A DNA stretch of 8,431 nucleotides from Acidimicrobiales bacterium (GTDB lineage: Bacteria > Actinomycetota > Acidimicrobiia > Acidimicrobiales > JANYDT01): the NCBI GenBank assembly GCA_025358985.1, contig JANYHQ010000621.1, forward strand, positions 1 to 8,431. The letters run 5' to 3'. Both the position numbers and the translations under genes were made by a program. Positions 1 to 7,026 of this stretch are shown here, piece by piece. Position 1 is the stretch's first letter, and each line of letters begins with the position of its first letter. Under the pieces are notes generated by a model. It had not been told where the DNA came from. It worked only from the letters and a program-made list of their open reading frames with translations, and did no database searches.

Positions 1-1
1 C

Positions 2-1921
2 CCGCAGCCCTTGGTGGTGCTTCCCAAGGGCCTCTACAACAACTTCTTGGGTCTCGGTAAGCCGCTGGCCCGTGAGTCGTTCTGGCTAGCTGTGATCTCG
101 GTGGTGCTCGGCTTCGGACTCTGGATGCTCTATCGCTTCACTCGCTTCGGCCTCGCCACTCGTGCTGCGGCCGGCAACGAAAAGGGTGCAGTGCTGCTCG
201 GCTACTCGCCTGACCGATTGGCCCTTTCCAATTGGGTCATCTCCTCCGGGGTGGCCGGACTCGCAGGTATCCTCGTGGGCTCAATCACTGGTGCCATGAA
301 TCCCGTGAAGTTTTCTACATTGGTGATTGCCGCCCTCGGCGCCGCCCTCATCGGACGTCTGTCATCCATTCCACTCGCCGTAGCTGGTGGTCTCGGAATA
401 GGCATGTTGCAGACGTTCACCACCACATGGTTGCCATCGCACAAGTGGTACCCGCTGTGGATGCAGAGCCCCGGTCGCGACGCATTGCCGCTACTGGTGA
501 TTGTGGTGGTGCTGTTCCTACGGGGCAAGTCGCTGCCCATCCGCGGCACAGTGGAAGAAAAGAAGCTGCCGCTGTCGCCCTATCCCAAGCGAGTATGGCA
601 GCACTGCCTCATCTGGGGTGGAGTGGCCATCGTGTTTGCGTTCCGCTTTCAGGGCACCAAATGGGCACTTCCCCTCACCACCAGTCTCATCGCCGCCATG
701 GTGATGCTGAGCTATGTGGTGCTCACCGGCTACGTAGGCCAAATCTCTGTAGCCCAGATGTCCATTGCTGGAGTGGCGGCGTTCCTCATGGCCCGCATGA
801 TGGCGGATGGGAAAGTGTCGGCACTGCAGCCGTTTGCGGTCAGTGGCCCGCACCTGCCATGGCCCATTGCGGCCGTCATCGGTATCGCTGCGGCAGTAGT
901 GGTAGGGATGCTGTTGGGCTTGCCGGCGCTGCGCATACGCGGCGTGCAGTTGGCCGTGGTCACCATTGCCGCCGCCGTGTCGTTGCAAACCCTCTACTTC
1001 GAAAACGAGAAGTTTACGGGTCTCCAAGCCGGCTCCAATGCAGTGGTAAGCGACCCTACGTTCTTTGGCATTCAGCTGAAATCGGTGGGTAGGAGCGGAC
1101 TCAACGACAACCCTCGTTTCACCATCTTCTGTGTGGTGGTGCTGTGTCTGCTGTCGGTGGCGGTATCCAATTTGCGTCGTAGCGGCACGGGTCGACGCTT
1201 TCTGGCCGTACGGGCCAATGAACGGGCTGCGGCTGCTGCGGGTGTGGATGTGCTGCGTACGAAATTGCTGGCCTTTGCATTGGCGTCGGCCATTGCCGGT
1301 GTGGCCGGAGTGATGTCGGCGTTTCAACAGGTCACCGTGAGCTCCGCCAACTGGGTGTTCGGGTTCAGCCTGGCCATCCTGGCCTTCGGTTACCTGGGTG
1401 GCATCACCTCGGTCAATGGGGCCATCGTGGGTGGCCTGCTGTTTGCCAATGGACTCATCACCGTGCTCGGCAATCATCACTATGCGGGTGTTCTGAGTTA
1501 TTCCAGCATCATTGGAGGCGCGGCGATGATCTTCACCGCCATCCGTAATCCGGCCGGTATAGCGCCCACCGTTCAACCGGCGTTGCAATACCTCGGGCGG
1601 TGGTTGCGATCGGCACGCGGGCCGCAATGGATCACTGCCATCAAACGGGTGGGTCCTGGAGCGGTGGTGGCCATGGTGCCTGTCACGCTGCTGCTGTGGA
1701 ACAAGGCCACCGAGTTTCGGAACTGGTTCTTGCTCATGGTGCCTGCGCTGGGGCTGTTCATACGTGGAATTGTGGTGGAGGCGTGGCGCGGAGCCATGGC
1801 CAAACGTGCCATCCGACAAGGGGCTCCCGTTACGGTTGCTCAGTCTCTCCTCAGTGCACCGTCCACCACCCAGGCTGCGCCCCCGCTGCCCGCTGCCGAG
1901 CTCGTGGAACAGGGGGTTTGA
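2..1921 (+). CDS. LivH-LivM fusion permease of a branched-chain amino acid type ABC importer (5' partial)
   Basis: Membrane subunit of a HAAT-family ABC importer, with both permease halves on one chain. The reading frame is open to the left edge, so the true start lies outside; residues here count from TTG at 11. Residues 1-175 are the end of a LivH half, with an ATPase-contacting cytoplasmic loop around 41-70 (RFTRFGLATRAAAGNEKGA) and several membrane segments. A charged linker (171-195) leads into a LivM half (about 200-517) containing the hallmark LTGYVGQIS at 238-246 and a second coupling loop around 389-415 (AVRANERAAAAAGVDVLRTK). LivM proteins usually end near the RNPAG motif seen at 512-516. 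This protein runs about 120 residues further, with two more hydrophobic segments (about 549-564 and 571-588) and a soluble tail. The gene stops 2 bp before livG, so they are co-transcribed. The substrate is unknown: branched-chain amino acids are the family default, but amides, urea or other amino acids are possible. Confidence 0.9.
   Translation, partial: PQPLVVLPKGLYNNFLGLGKPLARESFWLAVISVVLGFGLWMLYRFTRFGLATRAAAGNEKGAVLLGYSPDRLALSNWVISSGVAGLAGILVGSITGAMNPVKFSTLVIAALGAALIGRLSSIPLAVAGGLGIGMLQTFTTTWLPSHKWYPLWMQSPGRDALPLLVIVVVLFLRGKSLPIRGTVEEKKLPLSPYPKRVWQHCLIWGGVAIVFAFRFQGTKWALPLTTSLIAAMVMLSYVVLTGYVGQISVAQMSIAGVAAFLMARMMADGKVSALQPFAVSGPHLPWPIAAVIGIAAAVVVGMLLGLPALRIRGVQLAVVTIAAAVSLQTLYFENEKFTGLQAGSNAVVSDPTFFGIQLKSVGRSGLNDNPRFTIFCVVVLCLLSVAVSNLRRSGTGRRFLAVRANERAAAAAGVDVLRTKLLAFALASAIAGVAGVMSAFQQVTVSSANWVFGFSLAILAFGYLGGITSVNGAIVGGLLFANGLITVLGNHHYAGVLSYSSIIGGAAMIFTAIRNPAGIAPTVQPALQYLGRWLRSARGPQWITAIKRVGPGAVVAMVPVTLLLWNKATEFRNWFLLMVPALGLFIRGIVVEAWRGAMAKRAIRQGAPVTVAQSLLSAPSTTQAAPPLPAAELVEQGV
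1911..1916 (+). promoter_or_regulatory. Ribosome binding site of livG
   Basis: AGGGGG lies inside the last codons of the permease gene, 7 bases before ATG 1924. It sets the livG start and rules out the longer in-frame opening upstream, which lies inside the permease gene. Confidence 0.65.
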
Positions 1922-1923
1922 AC

Positions 1924-2724
1924 ATGGTCGCATTACTCGAGACCGAAGACCTCACCGTCACTTACGGCGGGTTGCACGCCAATGACGAGGTGAACCTCAA
2001 GGTAGAACCGGGCAAGGTGGTAGGTCTTATCGGTCCCAATGGTGCTGGCAAAACAACGTTCATTGATGCCATCACTGGTTTTACTGCCCCGTCGTCGGGA
2101 CGGGTGTTGTTCGGCGGCCGCGACATCAACTCGCTGTCACCGGCCAAGCGAGCCGAGGCTGGCCTCACGCGTACGTTTCAATCATTGGAGCTATTCGACG
2201 ACCTCACGGTGCTCGACAATCTCCTGGTTCCTGCCGAGCGGCCCACATGGCACGGCGTACTTGCGGATTTGGTGCGTCCTAATCGGCGCTCAGCAGCTCA
2301 TGAGCAGGCTGAATGGGCCCTGCAAACGATGCAATTGGGAGATCTCCGACATCGCCTGACGCTGGATCTGTCTCATGGCCAACGTAAACTCGTGAGTGTG
2401 GCCCGGGCATTGGCCAATCGTCCCAAATTGGTATTGTTGGATGAGCCAGCCGCCGGGTTGGACACGGTGGAAAGCCAAGTATTAGGCACGCATCTCCGTG
2501 ACTTCTTGGAACGTGACATCTCCGTGTTCCTCATCGACCACGACATGGGACTAGTTCTCAACGTGTGTGATTACATCTATGTCCTCGACTTCGGACGCAT
2601 CATTGCCGAAGGCACTCCCAGTGAGATTCGATCGAATCCTGCTGTCATCGGGGCCTATCTCGGTGAGGCCGGAGAGTCCCAGGCCGAAGAGGGCCGAGTT
2701 GCAGCCGAGAGGGCTCACTCATGA
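1924..2724 (+). CDS. livG: LivG-type ABC transporter ATP-binding protein
   Basis: One of two cytoplasmic ATPases that power the HAAT importer encoded by its neighbours. The 266-residue product shows a complete nucleotide-binding domain: Walker [10 protein letters not shown] at 37-45, Q-loop Gln86 ([10 protein letters not shown]), a variant signature LSHGQ at 149-153 instead of LSGGQ, Walker B LVLLDEP at 169-175 with Glu174, D-loop AGLD at 177-180, and switch His206 (IDHDMGLV). The DHDM switch and the AEGTPSEI segment near residue 228 are typical of LivG rather than LivF. The last 20 or so residues are charged and family-variable. The start at 1924 is backed by the AGGGGG site and follows the permease stop by 2 bp. 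Its stop overlaps the livF start (ATGA), suggesting translational coupling. Assignment to the LivG subfamily is firm; the transported substrate is not known. Confidence 0.93.
   Translation: MVALLETEDLTVTYGGLHANDEVNLKVEPGKVVGLIGPNGAGKTTFIDAITGFTAPSSGRVLFGGRDINSLSPAKRAEAGLTRTFQSLELFDDLTVLDNLLVPAERPTWHGVLADLVRPNRRSAAHEQAEWALQTMQLGDLRHRLTLDLSHGQRKLVSVARALANRPKLVLLDEPAAGLDTVESQVLGTHLRDFLERDISVFLIDHDMGLVLNVCDYIYVLDFGRIIAEGTPSEIRSNPAVIGAYLGEAGESQAEEGRVAAERAHS
2707..2713 (+). promoter_or_regulatory. Ribosome binding site of livF
   Basis: GAGAGGG inside the end of livG, 7 bases before ATG 2721. Together with the ATGA overlap it supports coupled translation of the two ATPases. Confidence 0.6.
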
Positions 2725-3464
2725 CCATCGTCGAAGCGCCCGCCGAGACACTGATATCAGTCAACGGTCTGTCTGCTGGTTACGGCGGGATCCCGGTGGT
2801 GAGAGACCTCAACCTGCATGTGAAACGGGGTGAGATCGTGGCGCTTCTCGGCCCCAATGGAGCCGGGAAAACCACCACATTGCTCACCATTTCAGGGCTT
2901 CTGCGCCCGGTATCAGGCTCGGTGGAGGTGTTTGGTGCTCCCGTGGTGGCGGGCCGGGCTCATCTCGTGGCCCGACGGGGTCTGGCCCATGTGGCCGAAG
3001 ATCGCTCATTGTTTTTCGACCTCACGGTTGCTGAAAATCTGAAGCTCGGCCTCACCGGTCCACGTGCCGGTCAGAAGCTGGCCATGGAGCGGGCGATGGA
3101 ATTGTTTCCGGCGTTGGCGCCAATTCGAAGCCGCCAGGCCGGCCTACTGTCTGGTGGTGAGCAGCAGATGCTGGCGATGGCCAGGGCGCTGGTGGCTGAG
3201 CCCAAGGCGCTGCTCATCGACGAAATGAGTATGGGACTCGCTCCCATCATCGTCGAGCGCATGATTCCAATTGTGCGGCGTATTGCCGACGAAACGGGGA
3301 CCTGCGTCCTCATCGTGGAACAGCATGTGCACATGGCACTGTCCATCGCTGATCGCGGCTACGTCCTCAATCACGGCGACCTGGTGCTTGAGGGCACCGC
3401 AGTTGAGTTGCTGGCCCGTAGGGATCTCCTCGAAGCCAGTTACCTCGGAGGCGAGATCGGCTGA
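2721..3464 (+). CDS. livF: LivF-type ABC transporter ATP-binding protein
   Basis: Second ATPase of the HAAT importer, expected to pair with LivG under the fused permease. The 247 residues match the usual LivF length. Motifs in order: a [10 protein letters not shown] strand near the N terminus, Walker A GPNGAGKT at 44-51, a Glu in the Q-loop position within [16 protein letters not shown] (92-107; LivF proteins commonly have Glu rather than Gln here), canonical signature LSGGEQQ at 143-149, Walker B ALLIDE at 163-168, and switch His202 in VEQHVHMAL. The MSMGLAP stretch after Walker B is also a LivF hallmark. The ATG overlaps the livG stop by 4 bases and has a good ribosome binding site. It is the last gene of this operon: the 58 bp that follow contain no recognisable intrinsic terminator, only the control region of the next gene pair. 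Some read-through into that pair is therefore possible. Confidence 0.93.
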   Translation: MTIVEAPAETLISVNGLSAGYGGIPVVRDLNLHVKRGEIVALLGPNGAGKTTTLLTISGLLRPVSGSVEVFGAPVVAGRAHLVARRGLAHVAEDRSLFFDLTVAENLKLGLTGPRAGQKLAMERAMELFPALAPIRSRQAGLLSGGEQQMLAMARALVAEPKALLIDEMSMGLAPIIVERMIPIVRRIADETGTCVLIVEQHVHMALSIADRGYVLNHGDLVLEGTAVELLARRDLLEASYLGGEIG

Positions 3465-3496
3465 ACGCGTCGGGGTTCAGGCATATGGCAACTCGC

Positions 3497-3512
3497 TACC
3501 ATTGCAATGGTA
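3497..3512. promoter_or_regulatory. Perfect 16-bp palindrome, likely operator of the toxin-antitoxin pair
   Basis: TACCATTGCAATGGTA is its own reverse complement over all 16 bases. It lies 11-26 bases before the vapB start codon and its right end overlaps the -10-like TATATT. VapBC pairs are normally autorepressed by the antitoxin or antitoxin-toxin complex binding a palindrome at their promoter, so an operator role is the natural inference. The symmetry is read directly; protein binding is not shown. Confidence 0.7.
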
Positions 3513-3516
3513 TATT
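3511..3516 (+). promoter_or_regulatory. Putative -10 element of the vapBC promoter
   Basis: TATATT differs from TATAAT by one base and fits the TAnnnT pattern of actinobacterial promoters. It ends 7 bases before the A of ATG 3523, so transcription would start at or next to the start codon. No purine-rich ribosome binding site precedes this ATG, which fits a leaderless mRNA. No convincing -35 box is visible. Confidence 0.5.
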
Positions 3517-3522
3517 TCTCCC

Positions 3523-3759
3523 ATGATTACCACCATCGATTCGGCAGGCCGTGTGGTTATACCGAAGGCACTACGCGAGCAAGCAGGTCTCATCCCTGGC
3601 GCCGAGCTTCGGGTTGAACTTGATGGTGCTGGAGTTCGGATCGAGGTGGCGCCGGGAGAGGGTCTTGAACGTCGTGGGCGATTTTTGGTTATCCCCGCCA
3701 GCGGGCATCCCATCGACGACGACATGGTTGATCGTCTCCGACGCGAAGTTCAGCGGTGA
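3523..3759 (+). CDS. vapB: AbrB/SpoVT-fold antitoxin (VapB type)
   Basis: Small DNA-binding antitoxin of 78 residues. Residues 1-45 form a typical AbrB/SpoVT swapped-hairpin domain: MITTIDSAGRVVIPKALREQ starts exactly as family members do, followed by AGLIPGAELRVELDGAGVRIEV. The C-terminal third (about 50-78, GRFLVIPASGHPIDDDMVDRLRREVQR) is where VapB proteins usually wrap around and inhibit the PIN toxin. The ATG at 3523 is preferred over longer in-frame openings because the domain starts there and the upstream part overlaps livF in another frame. There is no ribosome binding site; a -10-like box 7 bases upstream suggests leaderless translation. The stop overlaps the GTG of the toxin (GTGA), the usual coupled arrangement. 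It probably represses its own promoter through the palindrome at 3497-3512. Confidence 0.85.
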   Translation: MITTIDSAGRVVIPKALREQAGLIPGAELRVELDGAGVRIEVAPGEGLERRGRFLVIPASGHPIDDDMVDRLRREVQR

Positions 3760-4169
3760 GCGGAATAGTTCTTCTGGACACCAGTGCCGCAGTTGCGCTC
3801 TGTCTGGCTGATCACATTGCCAATGGCGATGTGATCGCAGCGGTTGGCAAACGCAAGCCGGGTTTGGCGGGTCACGCCTGGTTCGAGACGTATTCGGTAC
3901 TCACACGGCTGCCGCCGCCGCAGCGACGATCGTCGGCCGAGATTCTGATCCTGCTTCGGGAAAATCTGGCGGACAGTGTCTTCGTGAGCGACGTAGAGCA
4001 TCGGGCCTTCATCGAAGAAATCAGCGGTTTGTCGATCGCAGGAGGGGCCATATACGACGGTCTCGTCGCTCTTGCGGCGCGCTCCGCTCGTTTGCCGCTC
4101 CTCAGTCGTGATCGGCGCGCCGCGGGTACGTACAGCCAACTGGGGATTGATGTCGAGTTCGTTCACTAG
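3756..4169 (+). CDS. vapC: PIN-domain ribonuclease toxin (VapC type)
   Basis: Predicted Mg2+-dependent RNase toxin, 137 residues, the usual VapC length. All four acidic positions of the PIN active site are recognisable: Asp8 in VLLDTSAAVAL, Glu44 in AWFETYSVLTRL, Asp101 in GGAIYDGLVALAA, and Asp119 in LLSRDRRAAGTY. The catalytic centre therefore appears intact. Known VapC toxins cut tRNAs or rRNA; the target here cannot be read from sequence. Translation starts at GTG 3756, inside the antitoxin stop region, with no good ribosome binding site of its own. Toxin synthesis is thus likely coupled to antitoxin translation. The pair lies between a transporter operon and the DNA-uptake/recombination genes, in a spot where many actinobacteria have yraN next to comM, so it may be a later insertion. 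Its base composition is not obviously different from its neighbours. Confidence 0.87.
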   Translation: MSGIVLLDTSAAVALCLADHIANGDVIAAVGKRKPGLAGHAWFETYSVLTRLPPPQRRSSAEILILLRENLADSVFVSDVEHRAFIEEISGLSIAGGAIYDGLVALAARSARLPLLSRDRRAAGTYSQLGIDVEFVH

Positions 4170-4171
4170 CT

Positions 4172-4199
4172 TTTCTTGTCACAGCGATTTCTTGTCACA
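4172..4199. repeat. Direct repeat TTTCTTGTCACA, two copies with a 16-bp period
   Basis: Copies at 4172-4183 and 4188-4199 are identical over 12 bases and separated by GCGA. They lie in the gap between vapC and comM, just upstream of a -10-like box. Tandem sites at this position could be recognition sites for an activator. Confidence 0.7.
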
Positions 4200-4215
4200 C
4201 CCCCGTGGGTAATGT
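4192..4215 (+). promoter_or_regulatory. Putative comM promoter resembling an actinobacterial DNA-damage (PafBC-type) promoter
   Basis: TTGTCACAC at 4192-4200, nine bases, then TAATGT at 4210-4215. The RecA-independent DNA-damage promoter of mycobacteria, used by the activator PafBC, is described as TTGTCRGTG, eight bases, TAnnnT. The first six bases and the TAnnnT match; the GTG part and the spacing by one base do not. Transcription would begin near 4222, giving a leader of about 70 bases before comM. The assignment to PafBC is an inference; a promoter in this gap is likely, as comM starts the next gene block. Confidence 0.4.
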
Positions 4216-4238
4216 TTGACCTGTCGCAGCTCGTGCAC

Positions 4239-4284
4239 CCTCAATCCGATGGTGCTCCTCGCAGTTTTCCATCTGCCATTGAGG
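4239..4284 (+). promoter_or_regulatory. Potential hairpin in the comM leader covering the ribosome binding site
   Basis: CCTCAAT (4239-4245) can pair with ATTGAGG (4278-4284), and inside it GATGG (4248-4252) with CCATC (4269-4273). The structure is 7 bp, a small internal loop, then 5 bp closing a 16-base loop. The outer stem includes the GAGG of the comM ribosome binding site, so it could lower translation. Stability was not calculated. Confidence 0.35.
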
Positions 4285-4286
4285 AG
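4281..4286 (+). promoter_or_regulatory. Ribosome binding site of comM
   Basis: GAGGAG with a 5-base spacer to GTG 4292. It fixes the GTG start, which also matches where ComM homologues begin. Confidence 0.7.
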
Positions 4287-4291
4287 TCACC

Positions 4292-5833
4292 GTGATTGCG
4301 TCCGTTTCCGCTGCCACCCTGCTCGGCGTCGACGGTCAGGCCGTTGTCGTGGAGGTACATGTTTCTGCTGGCCTGCCCATGTTCACCGTGGTGGGTTTGC
4401 CCGACGCAGCCTGTCGTGAGTCGCGTGACCGGGTCCGGGCGGCGCTGCTGTCGAGTGGGCTGGGGTGGCCGCTGAAGCGCATCACCGTCAACCTGGCCCC
4501 GGCCGATATTCGCAAAGGAGGTTCGTCTCTGGATCTGCCCATCGCCGTCGGCGTGTTGGTGGCCAATGGTGAGTTGCCCGCCAGTCGGGTGGAAGGTATG
4601 GCGTTCCTAGGCGAGTTGGGCTTGGACGGAACCGTACGGCGTATACCGGGAGTGGTGCCTCTGGTGGATGCCCTCACCGCCCGCGAGGTGGTGGTACCGG
4701 CACCGTGCGAGCACGATGCTCGGGCGGTGGGTAAGGGTGTTGTGCACTCAGTGCGCACGCTGCGCGAATTAGTTGAAGCGCTGGAGGGTTTGTCCCCCTG
4801 GCCCGCCTCGTCAGCGCCGCCTGACCAGCGCTGCTCAGTCCGCCATGTGCCTGATCTGGCCGATGTACGGGGCCAGGAATCGGCCCGGTTTGCGCTCCAA
4901 GTGGCGGCCGCCGGCGGCCATCATCTGCTGTTGGCGGGGCCGCCGGGGGCAGGAAAGACGATGCTGGCCCAGCGCCTTCCTGGCCTCATGCCGGATCTCG
5001 GACGCCACCACGCACTGGAGGTGTTGCGGGTGCTCTCGGCAGCAGGGTTGTCACACGGTGACGGCCCGCCTCGACGGCCACCGTTCCGTGCCCCCCACCA
5101 CAGCAGTTCGATGGTGGCACTCATCGGGGGAGGGTCGCTGGCCATGCGGCCCGGCGAGTTGTCGTTGGCCCATCGCGGGGTGTTGTTCCTGGATGAGCTC
5201 GGGGAGTTTCCGCCCGGGGTGCTCGACTCGTTGCGTCAGCCTTTGGAGGAGGGTGTAGTGCGGGTGGCCCGGGCCCGCGGGGCTGTCACGTTGCCCGCCC
5301 GCTTCCAACTGGTGGCTGCCACCAATCCCTGTCCTTGTGGATGGGCCCGGAGCCACGACGCCGGTTTCCGCCTACCCGATGAGCCGTCGTGTTCCTGCAC
5401 GGAGGCGTTGCGCTATCGCTATGCGCGCCGGCTCTCCGGTCCGCTGCTGGACCGTATCGATCTTCGGTTGGAGGTACGTCGCCCCGACGTCGACTCGTTG
5501 CTTGGCCCACCGGGGCGCTCCACCGCCGACGTGCGCGATTCAGTGGCCACTGCCAGGCTCAGAGCGGTCGAGCGAGGGTTCGATACCAACGCCGCAATGG
5601 CGGCCGGTGAACTGGATCGCTGGGCGCGGCTGACACCGGGCGCCCTGTCGTTGGTTGACGGGCTGCTGCGGCGAGGCTCCATCACTGCACGCGGTCTGGA
5701 TCGCATCCGGCGCGTGGCACGCACCATCGCCGACCTAGCCGGTGATGGTTTGGCTGAGCCCCTCGGTGACGAGCCGGTGTGTATGGCTTTGGAGCTGCGG
5801 CGATCGGTGGCCATCGAGGCGGAAGTGTCATGA
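4292..5833 (+). CDS. comM: ComM/YifB-family AAA+ ATPase (Mg-chelatase-like), branch-migration helicase
   Basis: A 513-residue cytoplasmic AAA+ protein, full length for the family. In naturally transformable bacteria ComM is a hexameric helicase that extends branches when incoming single-stranded DNA is integrated. Residues 1-165 form the Lon-protease-like N-terminal domain with its conserved core (GLPMFTVVGLPDAACRESRDRVRAA at 28-52 and the LAPADIRKGGSSLDLPIA block at 68-85). The AAA+ core has Walker A GPPGAGKT at 216-223, the family motif RAPHHSSS at 266-273, Walker B GVLFLDE at 296-302, and ATNPCPCG at 343-350. Cysteines 347, 349, 367 and 369 could form the zinc-like site seen in this family. 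SGPLLDRIDLRLEV at 382-395 precedes a C-terminal Mg-chelatase-type domain. GTG 4292 has GAGGAG upstream. The stop overlaps the dprA start (ATGA). Natural competence of this organism is not proven by the gene, since comM is widespread. Confidence 0.94.
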   Translation: MIASVSAATLLGVDGQAVVVEVHVSAGLPMFTVVGLPDAACRESRDRVRAALLSSGLGWPLKRITVNLAPADIRKGGSSLDLPIAVGVLVANGELPASRVEGMAFLGELGLDGTVRRIPGVVPLVDALTAREVVVPAPCEHDARAVGKGVVHSVRTLRELVEALEGLSPWPASSAPPDQRCSVRHVPDLADVRGQESARFALQVAAAGGHHLLLAGPPGAGKTMLAQRLPGLMPDLGRHHALEVLRVLSAAGLSHGDGPPRRPPFRAPHHSSSMVALIGGGSLAMRPGELSLAHRGVLFLDELGEFPPGVLDSLRQPLEEGVVRVARARGAVTLPARFQLVAATNPCPCGWARSHDAGFRLPDEPSCSCTEALRYRYARRLSGPLLDRIDLRLEVRRPDVDSLLGPPGRSTADVRDSVATARLRAVERGFDTNAAMAAGELDRWARLTPGALSLVDGLLRRGSITARGLDRIRRVARTIADLAGDGLAEPLGDEPVCMALELRRSVAIEAEVS

Positions 5834-6990
5834 GCACCTTCACTACAACCGAGCCGCCCACCTGGGTCAAGGCCGCAATGTTGGCCCATCTACCCCTCAT
5901 GATGCCTCAGCTCTTGTGGACGCTGGCTGGTCGGTGGTCCGTAGAGGAAATCTGGCATGGACTGGGTGCAGGTACTCTGCGCGCAGATGATCTGTATACA
6001 GAAGATGGTCGGGCGGTATTGACGGCCGGGCACCGTGCTGCGTGGGCGGCGGGGATACGAGCCACTGACCCCGGTCGACTGCAACAACAGTACGAGGAGG
6101 CCAGTGTACGGGTGCTGTACCTGGGTGGACCCGGGTATCCGGAGAAGCTGGCGGCCGACCATCAACCCCCGGTGGTGTTGTTCATGAGGGGTGCGTTGGC
6201 GGCGTTGGACGCGCCCCGGGTGGTAGCCATCGTGGGCACCCGAAAGGCCACCGCATACGGCCGCCAAGTGGCCCGCCGGTTTGGGGCCGAGTTGGCATCG
6301 GAAGGGGTGTGTGTCATCTCCGGGTTGGCACTGGGCATAGACGGCGCGGCGCATACGGGAGCCCTTGAGGTCAATGCCACCACGCCTGTCATCGGGGTGG
6401 TGGGTACCGGTCTGGACGTGGTGTATCCCGCTCGACATAGTCATCTGTGGCGCGCGGTCGCTGACCACGGGGCACTACTGAGCGAGTCACCGCTTGGAGC
6501 CTGCGGGCAGCCATACCGGTTTCCGCTGCGCAATCGCATCATTGCGGCGCTCGCCGATGTTGTGGTGGTAGTGGAATCAGGCGCCGTGGGCGGATCCATG
6601 ATCACGGCCACCCTGGCCAACGATCGCGAACGCCCGGTGTTGGCCGTTCCCGGTCCGATCCTGGCCGAGTCTTCGGCCGGTACCAACTCGCTGTTGTCCC
6701 TGTGCACGGCGCAGATCTGTACAGGCATGTTGGACATCCGGGCGGCCCTGGGCTTGGCCACCGCCGGGCGAGGTCTTACGTTCATCGATCCGCGGCCTGC
6801 CCCCGATGCCACTGACTCACACGTGCTGGCCGCCTTGGCATGGGATGTGCTCACCACCGAGGCGGTCATGGCCCGCACCGGCTCCACCTTGGCGGGCGCC
6901 ACCATGGCACTGGTGCGCCTGGAGTCTTCCGGTTGGGTGGGTCGCGGCGCGGCGGGATGGTACCGGGTGGCGATGATGGGGGAGCGATGA
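5830..6990 (+). CDS. dprA: DNA-processing protein DprA (Smf)
   Basis: Single-stranded-DNA-binding protein that receives transforming DNA in the cytoplasm and loads RecA on it; 386 residues, typical length. Residues 1-90 are a weakly conserved N-terminal region. The Rossmann-like core (about 95-300) carries the family signatures: YPEKL at 103-107, [13 protein letters not shown] at 132-144, [16 protein letters not shown] at 164-179, GTGLDVVYP at 192-200, [10 protein letters not shown] at 214-223, [20 protein letters not shown] at 231-250, GSMITA at 255-260, and VPGPI with GTN around 273-285. Residues 330-380 look like the C-terminal winged-helix domain common in DprA. The start ATG overlaps the comM stop by 4 bases, with GGAAG 4 bases upstream. 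The in-frame opening further left lies inside comM and is not the start. The overlap suggests comM and dprA are made from one transcript. Confidence 0.94.
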   Translation: MSTFTTTEPPTWVKAAMLAHLPLMMPQLLWTLAGRWSVEEIWHGLGAGTLRADDLYTEDGRAVLTAGHRAAWAAGIRATDPGRLQQQYEEASVRVLYLGGPGYPEKLAADHQPPVVLFMRGALAALDAPRVVAIVGTRKATAYGRQVARRFGAELASEGVCVISGLALGIDGAAHTGALEVNATTPVIGVVGTGLDVVYPARHSHLWRAVADHGALLSESPLGACGQPYRFPLRNRIIAALADVVVVVESGAVGGSMITATLANDRERPVLAVPGPILAESSAGTNSLLSLCTAQICTGMLDIRAALGLATAGRGLTFIDPRPAPDATDSHVLAALAWDVLTTEAVMARTGSTLAGATMALVRLESSGWVGRGAAGWYRVAMMGER

Positions 6991-7014
6991 CGCCGGAGGC
7001 GGTGGGGATCACGG

Positions 7015-7020
7015 TACTTT
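7015..7020 (+). promoter_or_regulatory. Possible -10 element before xerC
   Basis: TACTTT fits TAnnnT and ends 7 bases before ATG 7027, the same spacing as at vapB. No ribosome binding site is correctly placed for xerC: the GGAGG at 6995-6999 is too far upstream. A leaderless internal transcript is therefore possible. No good -35 box is seen. Confidence 0.3.
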
Positions 7021-7026
7021 TTGTTT

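Noticed and set aside
1600..1923. Upstream in-frame extension of livG
   Set aside because: It overlaps the permease gene in a different frame. ATG 1924 has a good ribosome binding site and matches the family N terminus.
518..1933. A 471-codon open frame on the minus strand opposite the permease gene
   Set aside because: The product is rich in His, Arg, Gly and Gln with no domain, and it lies wholly opposite a clear membrane protein gene. It is a GC-driven shadow.
3271..3522. Upstream in-frame extension of the antitoxin gene
   Set aside because: It lies within livF in another frame and would place the AbrB domain after an unrelated 84-residue stretch.
3465..3522. Intrinsic terminator after livF
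   Set aside because: The only inverted repeat is the 16-bp palindrome, which has no loop and no T-run of the usual kind, and it fits an operator better.
3485..3526. A 13-codon micro-ORF ending in TGA at the vapB ATG (ATGA overlap)
   Set aside because: It has no ribosome binding site and lies upstream of the likely transcription start. Its sequence is explained by the palindrome and the promoter.
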